Below, in pieces: positions 45,572 through 56,617 of a DNA stretch of 64,000 bases. Under the pieces are notes generated by a model. It did not search any database and was not told the origin of the DNA. It saw only the letters and a list, made by a program, of their open reading frames with translations. The translations under genes and the position numbers were made by a program. Each line of letters starts with the position of its first letter. Position 1 is the first letter of the stretch. Location: NCBI GenBank assembly GCA_010015655.1, contig ML976656.1:1235385-1299384 (forward strand), in the 5' to 3' direction. This DNA is from Bimuria novae-zelandiae CBS 107.79 (Eukaryota > Ascomycota > Dothideomycetes > Pleosporales > Didymosphaeriaceae).

Positions 45572-48317
45572 GTTAATCTATATAGCGCGAAGGAGATCCT
45601 AAGTAGTGTTTGCCTAGATATTTAGCATAAATTAAGTAGCTTAAAAAGCTATAGCTTTATTAACTGCGTGGAGCACTGGTTTCTAATTAATATACATTAT
45701 ATTAATAATAACGCATAAGTTAAAGTCCATGTTATTATGGATAGTAAAGCGGAAACGGCCAGGTGCTTTACTGTGGATTTAACACTAGTAATAGTACTTA
45801 TTAATGCGATTAATAATGTCCTTATTAATATCTTTATAGCCTGCTTTGCTGAGGATCTTGTGCAGTCGTCTAGTAGCAGGATGGCTAAAGCGTCGGTAAA
45901 GCTAGCGCAGCTTAGTCTTAGTTAAATAGTAGATAATGGTCTTTTGTTTATTAAGCAGGAGCCATGGATGTCCCCATTTACGGACAATTAGGAATTCTTT
46001 GCCACCTTAAACGAGCATATTGTTAATGTTGTTAAAGAAGATACCATGATAATCTATATCATTTAAGCAGAGCAGAAATAGTGTGTTAGTTAGCATTACT
46101 ATAAAGGTGATTATACTAAATAGCGTGCTGATATTAACGTCGCTAAGGGAGAAATACTTTAGATTATCTCTAAATTAGATTTAATAACGTCCTGCGGTAG
46201 ACTTATTAATAACTATAGATAGTTAGATAAGCTACAGCGCCTTTACTTGTGTCTTACTAGTAGTTAAGACACTAGCTACACTAGTGTTAGGCATAATACC
46301 TTAAAAGATATCTACGCCGTAGCGTGAATTAAATAAGAAGAGTTAAGCATCTTTATTTACTTTACTAGAGATATAAGGATTATCGCCTGTAATTATATAA
46401 AGTGCGGCAGCGTTATTAAGGCTAGAGACAATAGCGTCGCTGTTAACCTTGCTATAGGATGCAGTTAAGTAGACTTAGTTAGTAAAATATACTTTAATAT
46501 TATTATTACTAGCATTATTATCGCTGCCGTCGCTGTCTTTAAGCTCTATACCTTTATAGCTAGCGAGAAACACTTTATAGCTCGGGGCATTAGGATTATC
46601 TTAAGCGTATTAGTTATAGCGTTAGCGATGCTCTATGCGCTCCTTCTTTAAGTATTAAGTTAACTAGCACTTAGGCTACTTATAGATAAAGTATGTCTTA
46701 TTACGGCGATTGCTTAAGTAGTTTAACTAATAATTATTATTATTAAATTAATTGCCGCGCGATCCGTCTTAACCTTAATAGCGGTGGCTATAGTAGTTAT
46801 TATCTAATAATCCTGTAGCTTATTAATTATTGCGGATGTAGTGGCGATTGGTGTAATACTGCTTATCTGCATCTCGTGATAGAAACTGGCTATTAGGATA
46901 ATAGCTTAACCACATGCTAACTGCGTTGCGGAGATCTATAGCGACACCTTTAAATGTGATCGCTAGTTTTAAGCAAGCTATAGTAGTTACTTTAATGCTA
47001 TAATATACGCTAAGGAGCTATTACGCAAGCAAATACTAATTATAGCTCTTACCCTAGTCTTGTAATAGTGCCTAATAGAGCATATTTATTTTACTAATAA
47101 CTATTTTAAGACACTCTATAGGGTCTTTCTTAGGGTTAGCAGTTATAACGCTCTTAAGCGTAGTGCTATGCTACTCCTAAAGGTATATCTAGTAAGCTTG
47201 TGTAGTGTTAAAGTACGTGCGTAGCTTGTTAAGCATTATATTATAAGTAAGCGTAAGCGCCTAGGGAGTAATGTAATTATAGTAATACTAAAGCGCTTAG
47301 CTAGTAAGTATAACAGAGAGTGCTATTTTGTACTACTTATTCTTATTAATCCTAACCTTAGTATAGAGGTCGTAAAACACCTTGATCTTCGTCTTAAAGA
47401 TGTTATATTTATTACCTGAATACTTTTGCTCCGGCGTGTATAACTTAGCGAGGTTAGTAAGCAAATAAGAGTTGTTCTGTATAGGCGTAAATCTAGGTTA
47501 TAATAATAATAATAATTCTCCACCTAGCGGAGCTCGCTGCTGCCGCTATTATTCTTTATTATCTGCGATCTAGTGGCACTTAAAGCCTTCGTAGAGCCTT
47601 ATAAGCTTAAGATGCTTGGCGGGCCATTTTAGGACAGCGGTTAATATAAGGAGTTCTGCGAATTAGTTAGGGAGATTATTACTATTACCTTGCTTAATAT
47701 AGATGCCTTACTAGCGGAGGAGCTCTTTAAGTGCTTTTTAGATGCGCTTGTTAATGCTATTAAAGAGATTACGGGTAAAATTCTTAAAATGCTCCTTAAA
47801 CTTAAGTAGTAAAAATAGGTTAAATATGTTATCTTCTTCTACCTGTATTATCTAGTTAATAACTATAGTGTTAAGTTTATCTGTATTAATAGTAGCGTTG
47901 GCGATGTTAAAATCTTAGTTAGCGTACTAGTCCTTGTAAATTATCTTATCTAGGTACCACGAGCGATCCTTTATTTAGGTGTACTTTATAATAGCGTTTT
48001 AGATATAGGCCTGTAATTAGTGTAATTTAATAAGAGTTAGCGTGGTTGACGCAAATCTCCTTCCAAACTGAGCCTTGGTAGGGACAATCCAGGCGGAGAG
48101 ATCCTTTAAATACGAGGCGCCGCTGATCCTGATACAGGATAGCAGTGAGCTTGTCGTACCTGTACTTCGCACTAGCGATGCTGTATCCTGGGCCTTGGTA
48201 GGGGAGGAGGCATGCGCTAACCGCTTCTATCGCCAGAATACTCAGCCTGAAACGTGCGCTGAGATTCCCTGTACACAGTATATCTTGCCAATCTGTGGTG
48301 TAGCAACCACTGATCAG

Positions 48318-48559
48318 TGTTGATACGGTAATAGGCTGTTGGATCAAGACTTTGTTGCAACGATGTGGTGTTGATTTAATTTTTAATTGCAGATCTATTG
48401 TGGTGGGCTATTGTGAGAAGTATTTATCGAGCGTGGTTTGTCCCTTACTAGCCTAATTAGGACTAGCGTAATAAACTACAGGCAAACTGCGCAATAAACT
48501 ATAGGCAAACTATATGGCAGTAAAAGCCGTAGCAGTGTTGCGCAGGTTTGAAGCCAATA
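48318..48559 (-). repeat. Copia 5' LTR
   Basis: 242 bp starting TGTTGATACGG and ending GCCAATA (a terminal CA changed to TA, consistent with RIP), followed by ACCTT at 48560-48564. The leader just inside it (48027-48317) is much less mutated than the coding part. Confidence 0.92.
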
Positions 48560-51438
48560 ACCTTTTACTATTTTTTAAAGGCGTTAACTATACTTATTAG
48601 AGAACTATTTAGGTGCCTTTAAATTTTCTCCTTTACTAATATTAATTATAATCCTAATTCTAGTATATTACTTAGTATTTATAACTATCCTATATTATTA
48701 TATATAGTATAAGGTGAAGGCGTACGCAAGTAGACGTTAAGTTTTAATATTATTACTTTTAAGTAAAAAATAAAACTAAATTAACGCCTTTAAAATTTAT
48801 AAAAATATTCTCTTTTATAATTACTACCTTAAAAGTAGTAATAAAGTATAAGAGGAACTTAATTTTAGTAATATACGTAATATATTTACGTATTAATTTC
48901 TTAGCTAAGCGCCTATACGCCTTCTTTAATAGCGCGAAACACCTTATGTCTAGAGGCTATAGGAGGTCCAACAAATACGCAGGCATATAAAGAGTAATAA
49001 TTTTATTTTCCTTATAATAGTTCTAAAATTTAAGTAAAGTATAGCTCTTATAACTATTAATAATAAGTAAATATACTATACTAATAGTATACTATTTTAT
49101 ATACTTATTAAAGTGCTTTAATTATTATAGACTAAGCGTATTTATTGCCTAGCTATTTTTAGAGACTATAAAAACCTAACTATAAGGTAGGTCCTTTTTC
49201 TTATACTAGATAGAGAGGTAGTGCTTGCCTTAAAAGATAAAGAAGGGTAGAATCGCCTACCCTATTACGTTAATACCATTAATAATTATAGTCTATTTAT
49301 AATTACTATATTGTACGCTTTTTAGCCGTCTTTAGCGCTTAGAGCCCATAATAATTACTTTAGTTAGTATTATACCTATTATAAAGCTAGTTTTATTAAA
49401 GTTATAAATATCCTTATCTAGGATACTATGCTTAGCTTTAGTATTTTTTACGAGTGAAAACTAGCCCTATATAATGTTAGGATCCTTACAGAGGGCTCTT
49501 TTATAGTTATACTTTTAATTAAACTTTATTATAAGCTCTACATAACGCATAATAAAGTTTATAGCCTACTTTTAGCTAACTAGTCCTTAGTTACGCTGAG
49601 CCTGTAAAAAAAAATAGCTTTATCTACTACTATAATAAGCTAGGATGAAAATTCTCCCGCGTTTAGGTTAAGTAAATTTTAAATAAGTACTTACTCCTCT
49701 ATTAAAAGGAGTTTTCTTAAGTTAAGGATATAATTAGGTTAAAAAGCAATGCCAGCACGTCTTATATGTGATGTCGAAAGAAGAGTGTTAAGGCAATCGT
49801 TGTTTTAATTAAGAAGCTACTCTATAGAGCTATATACTATAGATCACGTGGATCATGTGCACGGACCGCACGCACGCGGGTGGCCCAAGCTTCTATACTA
49901 AACCGTCACATTATACTTAGTATACTTTAAAAATATTATAAATAGCTATAGCGCGTTGCTAGCTTTGTATTAGGTCTTATTTAATAGCCTAAATTATAAG
50001 CTATATACGAGCTTTTTTTAATTACTATAATTAATAAGGTGGTTAAGACAATGCGTTGTACTATAGGTGATAGTATGTTTTAGTAGGGCCTTGGCAGAGT
50101 GATTAGCTCGCTTGTCTAACTAGCTCGCTTGCCAGATACGTTATAGACGTTATTAAATAATATTAACTTTCTTAAAGTTATTACCTACTGTATTAGTAAG
50201 TCCTAATTCTACTAGTGCTAACTAAAATAACTATTATTTTAGCAAGACTTTAAGATTCTTAGTATTACTAATATTAAATATTTAGACGCTAACCTATATT
50301 AATAAAACTTACTTATTACCTTTCGCGCCTTTTTTTATAACTATATAAGTCCTACACAGGCTTTTATTATCCTTTAAATTACTTATAACTTTAGATTTAA
50401 GTAAATTTTATTATTATTTAATAGCTAATAACGCAGGTAATAATATTAAGACTTTTTAGCTAGTATTAATAACTTTACCTATAATAGTCTTTACGTTAAT
50501 AAATAACACTAAATTTAATATACTAGGCATATAATTAATCTAATTATAACGGCTTTTATATATAGACGTAGCCTTAGTAAATTTAAGCTTGAATTATTAA
50601 AAGCTTCGTCTATAAAATAATATAAGTTATACTAAAGCAAGGACGTTATTAGTAGGCTATATAACTGTATTAACTTTATTTACGTATTATATAAACGTTA
50701 GTGCCTATTTATAAAAATATAAAAAAAAATTACTAAATAAGGAATACCTCTTTAAGTATAGCATACTTAATTTTAGTTAGAGATAGTAGTATTAAATAGC
50801 ATAGTACTTATTATATATTATTATCCTACTTAGAGCTTAAGAAGCTAATTTAATTATATATTAAGTATTTATATAATAACTTTACTACTAATAATAATAC
50901 TCATAATTCTTAGAGTAATGGACTATTAAATAATAACTAGGCTAAAGTTTAGCTTATTTATAACGTTTTTCAAGTTTTCTATAAGAACTATAGATTACTT
51001 GAGGGCAACACTGGCGGCAGCGGTTTCGGCAGCTTCTGGCAGACGCTTGTTAACTTACAAGAAATCTACGAATTTCTTACCGACGAGGTAACAACGTACG
51101 CTAGGTATACTAAGTTATCCTACCTATAAAATAGTGTCTCTTTCGCAAAGGAGAAGCTTGACTCGTACTTTAGGCGCCTAGTTATAGATCTAGATCTATT
51201 ATTATACTGCGTAGTAATAGCTCTTTACCTAATGCTACGCCTGCGCTGGTTTTAGACCTACTAGAGTTATTTCCTATAGTAGTGTAAAAAGGCAGAGAGA
51301 TTGCTTAAAAAGGTCTAGTTAAAATACCTAGACGCAGAGACCCAGCAAGAGGATAGCGAGGATGAGTTCTCCCACAGAGGTGACAGCACCCGCAAGATCC
51401 CTGGCGCCTACAGAAGTGGCGGTCGCCGCCAGCGTACA

Positions 51439-51765
51439 ATGTGGGTAGACCCGATGCTGCTCACCGGCAAGAAGTTGCATAAGCGTATGAAACAGAGCTC
51501 GCAGCTGCAGGAGTACATTGACGCGATTGACGATGACCTGAATGTCGCGAAAGTAGACCAGCGTCTATCAGATTTACTATGGGATCCGCACCGCTGGTGG
51601 ACAGAGACAGGTCAAAAACGCTACCCAGTTGTCTTCAAGATGGCGATGGATCACCTCTCTGTGCCAGCAACGTCGTGCAACTGCGAGCGCTATTTCTCCT
51701 CTGCTAAACGTATAGTTACATGCGATTGCAATTCACTATTAGTAAAGAAAATAGAGACCTGTTAG
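51439..51765 (+). pseudogene. hAT transposase C-terminal dimerisation region
   Basis: Open stretch with DLLWDPHRWWTETGQKRYPV then MAMDHLSVPATSCNCERYFS, the hallmark hAT C-terminal motif (W..YP.L..A..L.VPAT....ER.FS). It is almost free of RIP, unlike the sequence before 51350 and after 51780. It continues the plus-strand transposase whose N-terminus is near 41.8 kb. Confidence 0.88.
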
Positions 51766-52158
51766 CTATAAAAAAAATTAGCTAAGGATGTCGCGGAGCA
51801 AAAGGCTAACCTCTTGCTCCTGTTGGAGTAGAATGTACTTAACCGTCACAAAGGAGAGACGCTATCCTAAGTTATCTTAAAAACCTAACTACCTATATTA
51901 ATAGGAAGGTTAATTTTATAAAGGTAGTTACTAAGAATACTAATAATATTAATAATAATAACTTTAATACTAGCCCCTTTCTTAATTAGGAAATTTGTAT
52001 ACTATCACTACCTATAGAAGCTTTAATTCACCTATTACAGTTCATCTCCCGTACCGTACGAGCTCTGCCGTCGTAAAGTACATACAGTACTCGCTCACAA
52101 ACGTAACGTAACCGTAGCGGCCCTACTCAGGCCGTATTACTTACTGTTGGAAGCGCTG

Positions 52159-52166
52159 GAATCAAT
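52159..52166. repeat. hAT target-site duplication, right copy
   Basis: GAATCAAT, identical to 41155-41162. The host sequence resumes at 52167. Confidence 0.93.
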
Positions 52167-52840
52167 ACGTTGTTAGGAATTCCGGAAAGCCATGTATGAT
52201 ATAGCAGAGAGACGCGACGAAAGCTCTATGCGCGGTGAGGAAAGTCTGGGAGCCAGATGAAGTGCTACCTCTCCAACTATAACGACCACGACCCGGGATG
52301 ATCCACAAGTAAAACCACGAAAAACTGGGTATGGTGCAAGGAAACGCGACGAAACTTTCAATGACGAACAGGAAGCAAGAAGTGTGGTCAACCCGTACCC
52401 AAAATTTGCAACTGTTCCGATCAACAAGTTGGGCTCGAGGCCGGGCGAGACGTGTATAACGAGTACAGAAGCGATAGAGACGTCTACGACGGATGGTCAC
52501 TGGGGACGCCGGAACGGATTCTGGTCGCAACGGCAAATGCGGCAAGGAAACAAGTTGTTGTACCGAACTACTGGGAGAGATTTAAAAGATGGGTGTATAG
52601 TAGTAGTGTGGATGCGTCGCCTACCAAAACAACATCATCGACCGCCCCAGCGCTGACCCTATCGATCAATCCTCCGCTGCCTACCACTGGCTCGACATCT
52701 GCTCCAGCCACAGGCGTGATACATTAGGTACGTTTCAGTACGTATTTGACGCGGTGATCACTTCAAAGGATACGGGGAGGGTGATGGCGACGTAGATGTA
52801 GACGAGGGATGATGGGGTTGTTGCTCAGACTGCGGCAACG
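52167..52840 (+). other. 3' continuation of the interrupted Cys-rich gene and its flank
   Basis: If the hAT and one target copy are removed, the frame of the modular gene runs ..MPDCKESIRC then TAG (52174-52176). The same frame stays open beyond with EFRKAMYDIAERRDES, then another stop. It then has a Thr-rich stretch (SPTITTTTRDDPQ) that resembles the linkers between the Cys modules upstream. So the original gene either ended with this Cys or continued as already decayed modules. No other gene is supported here. Confidence 0.4.
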
Positions 52841-52970
52841 CAGGGTAGGTAAGACAGGGTAGGTAAGACAGGGTAGGTAAGACAGGGTAGGTAAGACAGG
52901 GTAGGTAAGACAGGGTAGGTAAGACAGGGTAGGTAAGACAGGGTAGGTAAGACAGGGTAGTTAAGACAAG
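52841..52970. repeat. 14-bp minisatellite
   Basis: About nine head-to-tail copies of ACAGGGTAGGTAAG with almost no divergence. Direct repeats have no spacers, so it is not a CRISPR. The reverse strand reads as a repeated Tyr-Leu-Pro-Cys-Leu-Thr-type peptide, which is probably meaningless. Confidence 0.92.
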
Positions 52971-53391
52971 CAGTGGGTTGATCTCTTTTGTCCATGTTGT
53001 GGGTATTTCTGAATTTATTGCATGCGTGTAGCTTGCTTCTTCTCTTGCATGTGGGATTCATTTCTCGTTGATACTGATCATGACAAGGTATCTTACAGTT
53101 ACTGTACATTGCTAAAAGGGCTTTCAATCTCGCTCCAGATACGCAGGAGCTCGTAGCAGCAAGCGCCATACTTTGCTGCTTGATCTGACCGTCAATCGTG
53201 GATTCAGACTAGAAAGTACTCCAGAACTCCCGCGTCGCAGAGATCCCACTCGAACACGACTTTTACGCCAAATTTTTCCGCTTCGACTCCCTTTCACATC
53301 CATCCCATCATCACCACATCCAACCCTCCCTACAACCGTCAGCCCACTTCTGTGAACCAGCTATGCATACTCACCTCACAATCCGGGGCAC

Positions 53392-53616
53392 CTACAAATA
53401 CGTCCTTCCCGCAGGTGTCAAATCCCGCTCCCGCTTCAGTTGTTTCCCATGCTCAAGCAGCTCTTGTGAATTCGTCTTCTCCGCGCCGTTTCTGCGAAGG
53501 GCATACGAGTACCATGTCTTGAAAGACTGCTTCTGGGACGATGTGGGATAGCGGATGCCTTTGGCACGGTGGGCTTGTAGGATCATCATTTCGAGGGAGC
53601 GTGTTTGGGCAGGCAT
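53392..53616 (-). CDS. Small hypothetical protein
   Basis: A 74-codon frame with a good start context (ACAGCCATGCC). It begins MPAQTRSLEMMILQAHRAKG and has a charged C-terminal half (ELLEHGKQLKRERD). It is soluble and helical in character, with no signal or membrane segment. Not recognised; it could be a real small gene or an exon of one. Normal base composition argues against a RIPed remnant. Confidence 0.3.
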   Translation of the reverse strand: MPAQTRSLEMMILQAHRAKGIRYPTSSQKQSFKTWYSYALRRNGAEKTNSQELLEHGKQLKRERDLTPAGRTYL

Positions 53617-53716
53617 GGCTGTTGTGTGCGACCCGAGACTTTTAGAAGCAATTGACTATGGGTAGGCTGACCCGAAGCTGTTCAACAAGTTGAAAGGGTG
53701 TGTTTGAGATGGAGGA

Positions 53717-54252
53717 TTATGTGTGATGATGAGGATTCTTGTATCTTATGCAAAACTTAGCGATGAATTGCAACGGGTTTTCAAGGATCAAGCAGGAGGG
53801 TATAAAACTGCAACTGAGATTCAGACTCGTCTGCCTATTTATGATCGGACCACCACCGTTTGGCTTTATCTCGGCTCTCCGCAGTTCATGGTACACCAAA
53901 TCCATGCGCACGCGATCCTCAGCTGACGGTTGCGAAGCCGTTCTGATCCTATTCGCTAGGCACCTTACTTCGTGCTTGAGATGAAGACGTGCGATAGGGT
54001 ATTCCAAGATATCGTCGTAGTGGTGTCGAATCAGGAGGCGCATGCGACGGGATGCTAGGAAGTGTGGGGTTGCTCCCGCGGCAACGTTGCCGCGGGAGGC
54101 TTTCCCCGCATGTGTGTGCTCCTTCGAAACTAGAGATTCGAACGAGGGCCCATTGTTTGGAGCTGACGCATGGTATGAATTGTAATTCTTCGCTGTTCGA
54201 TCCGGCAGAGCCTGGTGCGGCTTTGAGGTTGCTTCAACAGATCGAATTGCGG
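53717..54252 (-). CDS. Hypothetical orphan coding stretch
   Basis: An open frame runs on the minus strand from about 54252 to 53717; its first in-frame ATG is at 54043. The middle part (RHHYDDILEYPIARLHLKHE, then CLANRIRTASQ, EDRVRMDLVYHELRRAE) has the composition of a real protein. No family was recognised and no signal or membrane segment is seen. The C-terminal 35 residues look like read-through. It may be a decayed or partial gene. Confidence 0.3.
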
Positions 54253-54279
54253 AGGCTTAAGTCAATGGTTACCTAGGTA

Positions 54280-54659
54280 AAGTCTTGTAGGGAGATATTA
54301 TTTTGACACAGCGATGCGGAGTAACTACAGCATGAACTTGCGCCTAAGCAAGAGCTACTAGTCAAGGCAACGTTCTGTTGCTGTTGCTGTTTCTGTTGTA
54401 GGCGTCGTGCCTTTCCTACCTAACCCAAGGCCTTCATGCATCAGTCCAAGGGAGGGTGTCGCGGTGGGCCGAACGGCTGGTGCGCAGTAGAAAAGATTGT
54501 GGAATTCTTCTGCTGGAGGGTGTACTATCTAGAAGCTACCGAGTATGTATGTGTACGAGCGTAAACATCGCTAGTCCCAGATAGGTGTAGCCCTCTCAGA
54601 AAGGTGAGTGGCAACTAAGCAAGGGTAGGAGTAACCATCTCATCGAGTAAGAGCCATTA
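54280..54659. other. Gene-free flank before the third RIPed block
   Basis: About 380 bases of balanced composition with no supported gene. The RIPed block starts abruptly at about 54660 with AAACCGTCACA, a word that also occurs at 49905 and 51840 (AACCGTCACA). Confidence 0.4.
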
Positions 54660-55903
54660 AACCGTCACAAAAAAGCACTTTAATAGTAATTTTATAAGGC
54701 TAAAAATACACGCTTAGTAGTCCTTAAAGTAGGGAGAAATACGCTAGGCGCTATTAGTATTAAAAAAGTACTAAAAGTAGTTTAGAGAAATAATTAGGTC
54801 GTACTTTTTACTAGTATAGTTATAAATTATAAGTATTAACTGTCCGTACGTAGATTCCTAGCCTTGTGCGGAGTCACATGAGCTTACCTCATGTGACATC
54901 CGTGCAGGGCTTGGCAGGAGGTTATAACCTCTCATCTCAGCTGAGATGAGAGGTAGCAACCATTACAGAACCAATCTACGTGTCTGCTCAACCCTTTGTG
55001 TACGCCTTCGGGCGTACATCGTTCATGAACCCCGGTCAACCGACATTAACTTTTATATAGCTACTTAGTACGTTAAAAAGCTCCGTTAACGCTTTAAATA
55101 GTATTAAATAATAAAAGGATCTTTGTAGATGCCTTTAGTAATAACGCTATTAAGTTACTAAAAATACTAATAATAACAGATAATTATAATACCTATAAAA
55201 GTAAGGTTAATTAATTTAATTAGTATAAAAGCTATTATTTTATTTAGTAGGCTAAATAATATACTTAGCGTTTTTCACTCTACTTTTTACTTAATTTAGC
55301 ACTAAATAACGCCTATAGGCTATTATTATACTTATTTTAGCTATTCGCGAAAAGGGCAGGTTATAAAGACTTTTTATATACCTTAATTAAGTAGCTATTC
55401 GAGCGCGGAGGCCAACTTTGCAACGGTAGTAACAAACGTTAGCACGTAGACGATATTGTCAGCGACGCTGGCAGCTCCCACACGTCTACAAAGCTGTTTG
55501 GAGAGGGCAAGGCCTGTGTATCTTGTGCGACGTCTGGGCGTAAAGTACACAACTCAGGACCCTCACGGCAGCCTCTTAAGACTACTTCTAGTAATCGTAA
55601 AGCTCCTCCACGTACTCCGCGCAGCAGCTTTGGCTGTAGGGCGTATAGGCTACCTTTATATAGGCTAGAGGAGCGTCTTAAGTGCTAGTAAAAGTACCTA
55701 TAGCGCTATTAAATGATTATATTAAAAGACACCTCTTAAAGCTTAATTATTAAGTAGTTTTATTAAAAGACTATAAGAAATTAAGTCTTTATATAAATTT
55801 ATATATAAATCTAATCTCCTTTAGTGTTCGTCAGAAGTCGGAGCAAAGCTCCGATTAGCCATTTCCATATGGCCCGTGTGCGGCAGATTTTGTCCATGCG
55901 GGG
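54660..55903. mobile_element. RIPed block, probably a decayed TIR (PiggyBac-like) element
   Basis: The sequence is RIP-saturated at 54660-54840 and 55050-55430. At 55840-55903 a right-hand end ending GGGGGATAC then TA resembles the TIR of the PiggyBac-like element at 31.65-33.96 kb (shared ..GTATCCC.CGCA.GG.. and CACGGGCCA words read from the end). A matching left end was not found. A short unmutated stretch (55430-55600) has open frames of unknown identity. Confidence 0.4.
54848..55018. repeat. Cluster of palindromes and hairpins in an unmutated island
   Basis: Within 171 bases: an outer inverted repeat ACGTAGATT (54848-54856) / AATCTACGT (54973-54981); a 10-bp stem hairpin GTCACATGAG..CTCATGTGAC (54873-54897); GGTTATAACC (54920-54929); a perfect 28-bp palindrome centred on CAGCTG (54927-54954); and TGTACGCC-TTCG-GGCGTACA (54999-55018), an 8-bp stem closed by a UUCG-type tetraloop. 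The segment keeps CpA/TpG although the surrounding DNA is RIPed. Confidence 0.85.
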
Positions 55904-56617
55904 GATACTAATATATTAATTACTAGGCGCAACTTTGAAGATGTTCAAGTCGAGCCATCTAATCCTCACTCTTTTGTCACTCCTGAAGCTTTAGAGCGGT
56001 ACTTTCATCGGGGAGAGGATCCCTTCACGAATGACGCGTGTTGGCTGAGTTGTGCACGTTGGCAATAGCAGACGCTACGCCCTCGCTAGACCTCAGCATC
56101 AGCCTAGAAATCTAGATTAGAACTTGCGCATATTGGAATTTTCTTAGCATCTTGGCTGTTTCCAGTTTGTTATAGCTGAGCTTAGGTCAGTGGTGCTGAG
56201 CATTCTAGCTAGGTCTTCGAGCAGATTGTGAAGAGATTGAGAAGGAAAAAGACACGGAATAGCGACATATAATATGCATTTTCATCATTAAACATGATAT
56301 TATAGAGACTAGACATCAATTAACTTGCTTCCGTCAAAAACAGCTTTGCGAAAAGAACATTACGATCCATCGCTGATACATCATATTTCGCTTCAAGTAT
56401 AAGAGTGAGCAAAGCCAAGGCTACCACCGACGATCATGAAAGCTCGTTTTTATACCATATACTGGTGATTTTCATGAACGATGACGTCGCACGAATCACT
56501 CTACGTGCGGAGCAGAAGCGCCCATACCTCCACTATCCTAGCCACACATGAACGTAACGCATCGACCAAGACGTCGGCGCCACGAAACCACATATGTCTT
56601 CGCTCCCGTACCACCGC
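55904..56617. other. 3' flank of the permease gene
   Basis: About 700 bases of mixed composition between the RIPed block and the permease stop codon. No gene is supported; it should contain the permease 3' UTR. Confidence 0.4.

Larger units (their letters stand above)
42742..48559 (-). mobile_element. Ty1/Copia LTR retrotransposon, RIPed, minus orientation
   Basis: Two LTRs of 242 bp (42742-42983 and 48318-48559) bound a 5,818-bp element with ACCTT duplicated on both sides. On the minus strand, integrase (45571-45164, TDAGKNFITNKF..VPVEAYYLISKV..MAVKAVNDTAGPNG) precedes reverse transcriptase (44455-44246, YLWLRDITQAYTQSDDPLQR..KPLYGIAKA), the Copia gene order. A purine-rich tract lies just inside the left LTR (the 3' LTR in this orientation). 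Stops are frequent, so it is inactive. Confidence 0.93.
42298..50141 (-). mobile_element. Pogo/Fot1-like DNA transposon nested in the hAT (2.02 kb without Copia)
   Basis: A 55-bp inverted repeat (left ACGTACCTGGCAAGCGTGCT at 42298, right end at 50141, both ending near ATCACTCTGCCAAG) has several transition differences and is flanked by TA (42296-42297, 50142-50143). Subtracting the Copia insertion leaves about 2.02 kb. The minus strand near 49480-49380 still reads as a RIPed Fot1-type DDE transposase (SLVKNTKAKHSILDKDIYNF), so the transposase ran right to left. The TIR contains an internal direct repeat (AAGCGAGCTARTY twice), which may be a binding-site pair for the transposase. Confidence 0.85.
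41163..52158 (+). mobile_element. hAT DNA transposon (about 3.15 kb) carrying nested insertions
   Basis: The ends form a 27-bp inverted repeat (left CAGCGCCTCCAACGGTAAG.., right read inward CAGCGCTTCCAACAGTAAG.., both continuing to TAATACGG) with two mismatches. The 8-bp duplication GAATCAAT flanks it. Transposase pieces are on the plus strand at both ends: a BED-type zinc finger at 41761-42051 and the hAT C-terminal dimerisation region at 51439-51765. Removing the inner pogo-like element leaves about 3.15 kb, the usual size for a hAT. Interior sequence is RIPed, but both end portions of the transposase are spared. It landed in the 3' coding end of the modular Cys-rich gene. Confidence 0.92.

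Noticed and set aside
52841..52970. Possible CRISPR-like array
   Set aside because: Contiguous 14-bp units without spacers in a fungal genome; it is a minisatellite.
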